Source: Sphagnum compactum (lineage: Eukaryota > Bryophyta > Sphagnopsida > Sphagnales). From it: a stretch of DNA of 64,000 bases. The notes under the pieces are model-generated. The model was not told the origin of the DNA, made no database searches, and saw nothing but the letters and a program-made list of their open reading frames with translations. The position numbers and the translations under genes were made by a program. The stretch covers positions 6,448,001-6,512,000 of the forward strand of contig OZ234504.1 of the NCBI GenBank assembly GCA_965153455.1, given 5' to 3'. Positions 45,661-56,131 of the stretch are shown here, piece after piece. The stretch's first letter is position 1. Each line of letters begins with the position of its first letter.

Positions 45661-48419
45661 TATTTCCGTTACTTACATTTTTATTACTGTTGAATATTAA
45701 TATCATATGTCATAACCAGCGATTTTTTGGGTGCGAAATGTCGCCAAAACGAGAAAAATTAATAACGAAAATAAAATTTTTATTGCAATATTCTCATTTT
45801 CTGGGGAAAAAATCGCCAAATTTCAAAATTTTTTTTGCCACATTTGGACTGTGCTTTAAGTTTGATAGCAATATTTTCAGTTGGAAAAAAAATCACTGGT
45901 CATAATATAGTTAAATTATTGTTAGAAACTTACTATAAGTCTAGTAGTAATACTAACAATGATATTAGTAAATCCAATTTCAATCGTTGTTTGGGTAAAT
46001 GTTTTGTGCAATTGTTATGTTATGAAAAATTTGAATTGTGTGAAATTTTCCAAAAATCTGAAAAATAAAAATGAGAAATGGCAAGGGAGGGGGGATCGGC
46101 AAAAAATAAATTTGAATGTTTTCCATCACATTTCCATTTTGGTTAGGTATACCACCATAATTTAAACTTTTTTAAAAACCTCTAAAAATATGGGCCTTGA
46201 AAAAATCAATTTAGATATCGAAATAGACTTTAAGAATTTGAAATTTTCATTTTAAATCTTAAAATTTTTTAGACTTTTTCTTACTTGATTTTTTTCATCT
46301 TGAGTGTTATGGTACTTCATTGTGTGGTGGTAAAAAATTATAGTCTTAGTTTCCAACTCCAAGTTAGAAAAAAAATTCATAATGATAATTCTTTTGGGGT
46401 AGACAATTTGTACACTTTAAGAAAATTCATATTTATTCAAAAACATTTAACACAAGTAATGTAATTTATTAGGCGACTTGTATACATTTATAAGAAGATG
46501 TTCCAAAAAAATCCCTTCAAATTTTTTTTTTATGAAAAAGTCAAAATGTTAAAAAAAGGCCCATTTTTGTTTGAATCTTTTATCACTGTTGGCTTGTTTG
46601 GCTATGATCACACTTGAAAAACAACTAGTACCCCGACCACCTATATGCCCTAGCTTTAAGAGAAAATTTTGTCAAAAATCAAAGTCCATTTTCTAACACC
46701 CCCCAAGTGAAAGACCTAGACTTGCTTCCACATGAGTGGTGGGATTTTATAAGAGCTAGTGGGCGCACATTTGCACCCATCACTCGTTACATTTTGGCGC
46801 AAGTGTGTTTCGCACCATCGTGCGGGTGGAATTGGAATTCATATTCATTTGTCCATAGCAAAATGAAAAAAAAATGGTGAATTTCAACATCATTTAAATG
46901 TTTTTTTTGAAAAATCATTGGATTTGGATTGTAAAATGGATTTCATTTGCCCTTTTTGGGTGAGTGTAGTGTGCATTTACCCTTTATTAAAAGAGTCCTT
47001 AGCCTAATGTTGAATAAAATTGATTTTGGGGTGTTTACTAAAACCAAAACTCAATTCATTAAATTAAATAATTTTTATAAAATTTTCAACACTCATATAA
47101 ATCATTTAGCACAAATGTTTTTGATCAACATGACATTAAAATGTCATTACATAAATATGTTTGAAAAAATTGATAGTTTTTTTGGTTTTTTGATATAGTT
47201 TTTGGCTCATTTGATTATGATCACACCTTTTTGCAAAATTCTATTTAAGGCCTCCTTCACATTTGAATCATCATGTAGGTGGGTTTTGTTGAGGAATTCA
47301 AGCTCCCTAGTTAAGTTTCATTAGTTACTGGAATAGGAAAGTAACTATGTTACTTTCTTTACTTATATCAGTTTGGTTATTTGTGGTGTGGTCTTGTAGT
47401 TAAATACCTTGGTGTTGATGGTTTGGCTCTCTTTTCTTCATTACACAAATTTGTGTATTTCATATGACAAGAACCTTGAAGAGTTCTTGATGTTATGTTC
47501 TGTGTTGTGAGCATTGTGTTTTAGTTTCCTTTCAATAAAGATTTATGTTTGCACTTGAGTAGATCTCCTATTTGTTAACAGGTTTCACCCAACAAGTATG
47601 GATTGAAAAGGGCCCTTACATAATGTAGGTCGGTCATCAACATCCTCCACCTTTGGTAAAATTGATTTTCAATCACATCTGGCAAGGTTTGATGGCAATT
47701 TAAATGGTGGATCTCATAATGATAAAACATGTCGTTTTAATGTTTTCATGATAAGCTACACCTTCCCCATGCAAGGTTGTCTCCTAGGTAAGTCTGCAAT
47801 ATAATGAGCCACTACAAGTGTAACCACACATGAATAACACACTTGTCATTTTTAAACTTCATTTGGGATTAAATTTCTTTCACGTAATCTACATAGTGTG
47901 ATGTAACATACGTTCAAGAATGACATATAAAACTATGAGTCAATTATATCAACATTTGAGGGTGAAAAATGACTAATTAAACATTTGAAACCAATCCTAA
48001 GGTCCTAAGTAAGTCACATAAAAATGATCAAAATTGATCTAGATTTGTTTGGAAATTTTTCATATTCATGTAGATTGAATAATCATTAGACTTTACATGG
48101 TTTCAGATCGTCATTGGAATTGATATGTAAATAAACTGTAAAATTAAAAAGTTGTAATTTTCTTTCCAATAATTCTTGGATAAATGTAAAACTAAATTTT
48201 ATTAAAAAAATATGTTGTACAAGTTGAATATATGATTAAACCATAAATTTTGTGCAATGGTTGCATGTCATTTCAATTTCCAATTTCAAGTCCTTGTCCT
48301 TTTGAAAGGAACAAAGGACTTGGGTGTGGCTCATTCTATTGTGGACACACCCTCCCATTAAATGCCCTCAATGACACTAAAAATAGTTGCACCATGTGTA
48401 CAAAGTTAGCACAAAATTA
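45661..48419. other. AT-rich, gene-free block
   Basis: Very AT-rich with long A and T runs. Between about 47240 and 47600 the sequence is less AT-biased and has an aataaag signal (about 47534) followed by a TAACA-type end near 47581, somewhat like the 3' part of an LTR. No matching second LTR or internal domains were found, so I leave it unassigned. Confidence 0.35.
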
Positions 48420-51400
48420 GTATCTCAAAAGTCGTCCTTCCTTACATTGGTTCGAACAGCTCTTGCTTTGGTGAACGACTTTTGACAATGATTGCCATGT
48501 AATGCATTGACAAAAGTTGTCCAATCAAGATCGACAATACTTTGCTCAATGGTAGGTCTAAATTTGAACAACTTTTCAAAATTGGTTGCAAATTGTGTTT
48601 CAGTGGGGTTTAACCGCATTAGGTTGGTTTCATAACGACAAAAGATTATTAGTGGTGCATGGTATGAAGGAAAAAATAACTTTTGCCTTTTTCACAATTC
48701 GTTTTGCCCATGTTGATTTTCCCCAATCTTCTAATATCAAGTCTAGACAATGAACAACACAACTTGAAAATAAAGATTTGGAAAACGACGGATTAAAAGG
48801 TCAGTTGGGTGAAAACATAATCAAGTAGACCAGTTAATGTACTTTTTTGGGTTGAATTACAAGTACCTAAAAATATATCATGCAATTATCAAACATGTAA
48901 TTTGGTTGGGTAGAAAGATTGAAATTAATATGGTTTTTGATTTTATGTGAAAAAATATGATAAAAACATATTTAATCAATAATTAACTAAGATTCTTGTG
49001 AATGAAAATAGGTGCAAGTAGATTAAAACAATATCCAAATCAGAAAAATAAAATGGAAGCCTTAAAGTATACCATAAATTTTGTGAAAACATGTACTTTA
49101 GAAATGTTATATTTGGTTTTTGGAAATGAAGTATGTTTAAAATGTATAAAATATTTATTTTCAAACGCATTATTTACACACTTTCATGGTGCAATTGCTT
49201 TTCATTCTTATGAATTTACATTCTTATGATGTCAATTGAGGCTCCATGGTTTTGCATTCTGATAGGAGAAGTTCTTGAACTATTTTCATGTTTAGATGTG
49301 AAAATCACTACTTTCGAATTAGAAAAGATTATTTTTGTGGTTTAGTTGATTATGTTTTCACCTAGTTGTAATTTTCATGCTCAAAGCATTTTCTGTACAA
49401 ATTTGTACAATGTTGTCAACTCCAATGGTTTGGATGTATCTAGGGTGTAAGCAAGATAAAGTGAACAACTTGATTACCTTGTCAAAACTAGAATAAGTAG
49501 ATTTAAAATAACAACAAAACCGATTATAGAATTATGGAACATTGAATGTTTTCATTTCAATGACTAAATACGATATATGTTTACCTTAATGTGCATTGAT
49601 TTTCATATTTCAAACTGTGAAATTAGGTTTTAAGTAGGTTTTTCAAATTACAAGTAGCTTTTAACATCTACTTTTCACTATAGGTTTTTGGTTTCAAAAC
49701 CTGTCAAGTAGGTTTTTATAAAAAGGAAATAGATTTTTTTTTGGATGACTTGCTAAAACATATGATGATCTTCATTTTTTAATTTATTACATATCAATTT
49801 CATTAATTTTTCTAATCAAAAAGTAGGTTTGAACACATATTTTTCAATTGGTTTGAAATGTATTTTTAATCTACTTTTAAAATTCATTTCCTTTTAATTT
49901 TTTTAGAATTAGATTCATATAAACTTAATAAAACCAATTAATGCTATTTGACACATACTTTCACCTAATTTGATGTTACTTTATGATAGTTATATGAGAG
50001 GTGTAGGGTTAAAGTGGAGACATCTATTTTTTTGCTTTGACCCTTAGCCAATGCATTTCATATGGAATGTGTATCCTTTCGCTCCCCAGTTGTGTCAATG
50101 GAACTTATGAATACATCGCCGCTTGGATAAGCAAGTATTACGTTCAACAATGGACGTTGTGCAATGTTGTCCCAACCATCAGAACAAATGGGTGTTCCAT
50201 ATTTATGAATTGAATTTTGCATCCTTTCGGTTACATGTTTGGACACATCCACCTTGGATTATTTTAACAAATTTGTGCACAATCCATGGTATGATAGGGG
50301 TTTGTAGTACATTTGAAATTCGAAAGTTGTTTTCATAGCTTTTATGAATGCTAGGTGTTACATTTGACATTGAAGGGGATGTTCGCCTCATAAAAGAAAG
50401 TTGCCCACTTCTTGTCCAAATCTTGTTTTTTGGCTGAATTCAGTTTCTTGGGCAATGAATTAAAGATGTTGAAAGGTTCAAATCTTGTTATTTGTGGATT
50501 TGTTGGGACCCTTTGTGTTGTTTGTAAGGGGGGGTGAAATTTCGAACCCCTTCCACTTCAAATGTTGAAACAAATTTTCTTTCCACTGAAGGATTTAACA
50601 TTTCCATGGCCACATCCTTTGTTCGCCCATTCGAGATATGGTGTCGCAACCCCACTTTGAGGCAAGTGTGAGGATGAAACTCACACTCCCAAAAATGGGA
50701 ACTTGAAGTCCTCCGGACTACCAAAAATTCAAAGCTTGATTACAGGGGTCAAAACACCTTGCATTGAGGTGTTTTTTATACCGTTGAAAAGGTCTTGAAA
50801 AGTAAATGTCGAAAATGGCCTCGCATGAGCCATTCAGACATCTACAGCACAAGTTATTGTCGAAAGAAAGGCCGGGAGTCAAACTGGCAGTTTGACTCCC
50901 GACCACTAAAAGTCAAGAATCGACCCGACCCTGGTGTGTGCAGGTGGAGTGTGACACACCGTTGGAAAGCTCTTGAAGAGAGCTACAAGATTTCTTTAGA
51001 CCTCATCCCAATCGAAGGTCTGAGCTGAGAGTTATGAGCTTCCAAAGTCCCGGGAGTCCAAATCGGGACAGTTTCGGGACTCTTCCTTGGGAGTCCCGAG
51101 ACAAAAAGCCATTCGGATGCGGGTGCTGCGGGCGAACGCAGAGAATACTATATGGGGTAAGGTGGTGGCTTCCCCCGAGTCCGGACCGTGGTGAGTCTTG
51201 TGAGTCCAAAGTTGCCCGTGGCCTGTCCTAGCACCAAGGTTAATCCAGAAAGTGAACTAATCAACTTGTTGGTTGGTTTTGATGCAGGTTCGAGTAAGTA
51301 AGTAAGCTTGTCATTCTTCCTAGTCCCATCCCGAGGCTTTAGCACGCCCTTCTACCCCTTTTAGTGCTGAAGGCTGGGAACGTGCCCCGAGTCCCTCCCT

Positions 51401-51680
51401 TTTCCGCAACTTGAGTAAATTAGCCCCATCTTGGGACTAACTAGGGACTTGGGAGCGCATCATATGGGCTAGTACTTCCATGTCGTTTAGTGATGGAAGA
51501 ACAAGTCCACCACATTAGGCAAATAATATTTTCATTCATGGATGTGCCTTTGAACACATTGCAATTCTAGCTCACCCATTGCCATCATATCAGTAACCCA
51601 AATGGAAGAACATTCTATCTTTGTGGTGTGAAATAACATTGCCACAAAACTTGCATTCCACCTTCCCTGCATTGATAAAA
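48420..51680 (-). mobile_element. hAT-family DNA transposon relic, split by insertions
   Basis: Pieces of one hAT transposase occur in order on the minus strand. First, a BED-type zinc finger at about 51680-51605 (KVECKFCGNVISHHKD and FFHLGY) with AMCSKAHP after it. Second, a segment at about 50465-50365 (DKKWATFFYEANIPFNV). Third, the DUF659 region at about 50250-50060 (ICSDGWDNIAQRPLLN, VFISSIDTT). Fourth, a segment at about 48770-48425 (CLDLILEDWGKSTWAKRIV, then TQFATNFEKLFKFRPT and NVRKDDF). Between pieces lie a GC-richer block (about 50730-51510) and an AT-rich block (about 48790-50050) with no transposase sense, so the copy was interrupted after insertion. Stops are frequent. Terminal inverted repeats were not found. 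The C-terminal dimerisation domain is missing. Confidence 0.8.
50730..51510. repeat. GC-richer insertion inside the hAT relic, with a 29-bp palindrome
   Basis: This block differs sharply in composition from the AT-rich DNA around it and separates the BED finger from the rest of the hAT transposase. It contains a perfect palindrome at 50873-50901 (14-bp arms around one G; arm cgggagtcaaactg) and several further gggagtc/gactccc words. It could be a solo LTR or non-autonomous element. The boundaries are approximate. Confidence 0.55.
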
Positions 51681-51699
51681 CATTCTACATAAGAACAAT

Positions 51700-54600
51700 A
51701 GGCTTGATTAATATAATTAAGGTATTCAAAAATAAGATTAGACTTCACCTTTAGGGCTTTAGGGTGAAAGCACATTATAGGGGGCCAGAAATGTTGTCAC
51801 ATTGTACCATTTTCCAAGGGTGTCAACATGTTTGAATTTCAACCATGGTAATATCAGAGCTTATTTTTCCAAATTTTTTGCATATTATGGTGTATTAAAA
51901 CACAAAAAATTCAATTGCAAAAAAAATTCCTTTTTTTTCAACTTATGTTGTGTGATTCCAAAATACATTTGTGGTAAAAAAATGTATGTCACTATGAACT
52001 AAAAAATACAAATATACTCAAAAAATGATTGACATGATTTTTAGTCTTTATGAAATTTTTAGTATCTATTAAACATTGTGATTCCATATGATTAGAATGA
52101 GTTTGTGAGCCATGGGAAGAGTTTGATAATTATCATATCACAAATGGGTGGTTTTGGGGGCGATGATTATAAGTATGTGGTAAATTAACATTTAAACAAA
52201 CTATCATTTTCAAATGGAAGATGATAAGGTATGTGAGGTGGGTCATTTTTAAAATTTTCATTTCAAACATTTTTTGGTTAACTAATTCAAACCCAAACCT
52301 AGTGTAATCCAAAAACAGAAACATGTTCTATTATACTGTATACACCATAAATATATTCATTATTCCTTGAATTTAAAATTTAAAAATTTATTTCTTGTTT
52401 TCAAATAATATTAGATATCATTAACTTTGTGAAAATCAAAATATCAAGCCCAAACACTAAAAGTGAAACCCAAAATTAAATGCAATATGTTTTGCAGTTT
52501 AATATACTTTATGTACATGTCATGAAAGTGCCCAAAGTGGCCCTCTTGTAGTGTGCTTTCACCCTACAATTGAAATTTAGCATGAATTGCAAATGCAATA
52601 TGATGATTTAAAACTCAAACACCCATAAAGGTTTCACCCCTCCCTCCCAAGGTATATAGTTGCGAATGTCATTTACAATTAAAAATCAATCATAAATCTA
52701 GTTGTTAATTTGCAATTTTTTTGTTGTGAACTTATCTCACTTATATCCATATTTGTATTAAATAATTTCAACATTTTTGTGATAGACTTGTTTTGTAGTA
52801 TAAAATTATAATTTAAAAAAAATTCATTATAATACATTTAACATCAATGTTTTTATATGTGGATAAAAACATAGTAAAGGGAACCACAGCGACCAAGGTT
52901 GGAGTCCTTACTAAAGATTGCATTTTACACATGTTAGCAAACTTTTCCTTAGGTGGTACCACTAGGAACCACCTTGCCAAAATCATAGGAAAATCGGACT
53001 GAATTTTTAAAATAAAATTCCATTTACTTATACATTGGTTTATTTGATTGGACTAGGTGGACTATGTGTTCCCCACCTATGCACACATTCATGAAAAATA
53101 ATGGACACCCAAAACCTATAATATGCATTAACATTTCGAACCATTCCTAGCCCAGTTCTTGACTTTTTCCTTTTAAGTGTCTTTACATTTACACATTAGG
53201 TATTTTTTCTTGTTTATTTAGTACATGCACAAGGGAATGATCCAAATTAGTCATTAAAATAACAAAAGGTGAAAATAGTTATCATTTGTGTTCTTGACAT
53301 CAATGGCCCTTTGGGGCTTCACGATCTTGATTTAAAAAATTCATAACTAAATCAAAATTGATTCAATCGATTATCTATAAAAGACATCAAATAGGTTGGC
53401 ATTTGAACTATTCTTGAAAAATAACATTTGAGAAAAATTCCCAAAAAATAGATTCCTTTTATGTTCCTGATAAAAAATTCCCTTGTATGACATTCTTGAA
53501 ACTTTTTGCTTATGCATTCATTTTCCACATCAAAACACATTTTTTTGTAAATTTAATTAAACTTTTAAATTCTACATGACTTGGGTAACCTTTTGATTAA
53601 TAATTTGGAATGAATTTTATTTTTATGTGAATCTTATATTGTCCTAAAGCTGGATGGGTCACAAAAATTTGGGGTGTGACGTTCTTAATGGTACCACCCA
53701 AGGATAAGTTTGCCCGTGTCCTACATGTAGTGGTTTATTAAATATTAAATATATATTTTAAATGTAATTTCTAGGACTGGATTTTAATATTGAAACTAAA
53801 CATGACTCATAATATAATAAAAACTATATCTTTTTGCATGAGGACCTAGATTATAGTCAAATGTATAATTTTATTTTTAACCGTGATGATAAATTTTGAA
53901 CTTTTTTGACCATTAAAGATGTTTAGAATCAAAATCAACAACATTCGTTTAAAGGATTCAACACATGTGCATTTATAAATATAAACACATGTGGCCCTTC
54001 TTATGAAATATATTAGAGCCCATAATAAATTTGAGAACATTTGATGAAGGTTTGAGTAACAAGAAACATGTTCACATTTTCTTAGTGTAGTGTTGTACAT
54101 ATATAAACCCAAATTTACCGATGACCTTAAATTTTATGTATCATTTTTCATGAAAATGCAACATTGCCTTCCCTTAAACAACAAATTTTTTTTGTCTTTT
54201 AAGAAATCTTAATAATTTTATGTTTTTGAAGATGATAAACATGTTTAAATGTAAACAAAGTACACCCAATTAAGGGCAATTTAGGGCATGCTTTTATAAT
54301 GTTTTTCATATTGGGCCTTTTGGTTCATCCATATATGGTTTTTTATAAATTTGGAGCATGAATGGTTAAATTTAACATAGAATTAAGGATGAGTGAAATG
54401 AAAAGCAATATTCAACTACAGACTTTTCACTATTTTATGACTACTAAAACAATTGGGAATCACACAAAATTCTTTGGGATGAAATTTCATTAATAATAAA
54501 ACATGGTGCAACAAACCTAATTATATTTTAATGTTTCAAACTTTTATAATGATTTTTCAAAGTTGAGAATTGCAAAATTTAAGGATAGTCCTTGGTACAT

Positions 54601-55200
54601 TATACTATGAATGTACCCATGTGATATATTTCAAAAAGTTATCAAAAAACTATGATCATGGACAGTATTTTCATAACACCTAAACAAAATATGAGCCTAC
54701 ATTGAAGTTAATTTATTTTACTTTTCATTTCATTCCAAGTAACAACTCAAGCACTTTGGGAAACCTAATCTATATGTGTTAAGAGCCTTCTTGTAATTGC
54801 AATTTTGCAATTTGAAATACTTATTTCCCAATTATATAAATGATATTAATGCCAATATCTAACCATATATTTGCTAAGGAAGCTTGATCAACATATATAT
54901 CATACATGAAAAAAAATAAGAATTATATTTTCAATTAACTTTCTTGGTATAAATGTTCTCAAGATGTTTGGTGGCTCTAATTGTTTTTTCTAATTTATGT
55001 TTCTAAAACTCACCTCCAAAGTAATGAAAAAGAATCATACCTGAAGTCATGTTTGAAGCAATGATACATGTATGATACTTACTACTTAGGGTTTAAGTTA
55101 TATACATATTATTTACTTCTAGGGCTGGGGTTTAAGTTATGTATGTGTTCATTACTTCTAGGTAAGGTCTAGGGCTAAGGTTTAGGGTTCAAGGTCTAGG
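51700..55200. other. AT-rich, gene-free block with telomere-like words at its end
   Basis: Long AT-rich stretch with no recognised coding sequence or domain. At 55087-55205 there are two copies of a gggtttaagttat...tacttctagg unit, followed by words like taaggtttagggttcaagg that resemble degenerate plant telomere repeat (TTTAGGG). Confidence 0.35.
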
Positions 55201-55501
55201 TTAGTGTAAGGAGCATGCAAAATTCTAGGTGATGCTCAGTATACAAATCAGTCCTGGCCAAAAAGCCACTTTAAACTCTAGCATCACTATTGATGTTCCA
55301 TGGTACCCCACACAGTAGACGATATTATAAACCATTCTACCAAGTGATAGTCTACAATGACAGCACTATATAGCAGATTGTGTATTGCTAAGTTTAAACC
55401 TAACATTCAAAGACAAACTGAACATTGTATTAAAAACAGAAAAATAATCACAAATGGAGAACAGGAATCAAAGTCAGTCTTTCCAGGTCTCCAAAAACCA
55501 G

Positions 55502-55699
55502 TCAGCGTGAGGTGTATTTAGAAGTGTTCTGCAGATCAAAATCATCACCCCAGCTGAGACAACCAACAGTGTTCAACATCGTCTTCAAGAATTCAGAATC
55601 CCCTATTGCACAGCTGCAGCTGCAGGCCTGCTGCTGTACAATACTATAGACGCTGGCAATCCTGGACTTATTGTCTAGACACGTTCTAAATTCCTTGTC
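55502..55699 (-). CDS. Orphan terminal exon, unidentified protein C-terminus
   Basis: After a good acceptor (tatatttccag at 55710-55700) a 66-codon frame reads DKEFRTCLDNKSRIASVYSI, a short Cys/Ser stretch (QQQACSCSC), then GDSEFLKTMLNTVGCLSWGD and ends KYTSR-stop. Composition is that of a folded protein, unlike the surrounding low-complexity DNA. Its phase (0) does not fit the donor of the repeat-protein exon at 56666 (phase 1), and the exon between them ends in a stop. It may belong to another transcript or need an unseen connecting exon. I do not recognise the family. Confidence 0.4.
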   Translation of the reverse strand, partial: DKEFRTCLDNKSRIASVYSIVQQQACSCSCAIGDSEFLKTMLNTVGCLSWGDDFDLQNTSKYTSR

Positions 55700-56131
55700 C
55701 TGGAAATATATACAATCCTGAACTTAATAGAGATCTCGTAGAGAGCTGTAGTTATGTTCCTGCCTCTCTACTTCTTCTCTAATAAGGCAAAATTACTCAT
55801 GCAGTGCTGCAGCTAGCTTCAAGTTTCAACACCACCCAAGAAACTTGTTTTCACAAAATTAGCCAGGCAACTAACTAGCTGCAGCACTTGTAGGTACTAG
55901 TGACGCATTACCTGCCACATGAGATTTAAGACCAGCTGACTGCAATCACATGACCTGTAGCAGCAGGAAGACACTCTAGACTCATACGTGTTTACTCCTT
56001 TCATGAGTCCTTTGAAAGCTTTGGATTGATTTTCTGATCTAGGTTGAAAAATGATCACTGCAGGGTAATTTTGATCATCTGCTGCAAACTTGTTGCAACA
56101 TCTAGATCATTCCTTGCTGGTGGGATCCTGC
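55700..56131. other. Spacer between the orphan exon and the repeat-protein gene
   Basis: No coding sense; probably the 3' UTR of the minus-strand repeat-protein gene and/or an intron. Confidence 0.3.

Noticed and set aside
47240-47600. Possible LTR end with polyadenylation signal
   Set aside because: No second LTR, primer-binding site or internal retrotransposon domain found nearby.
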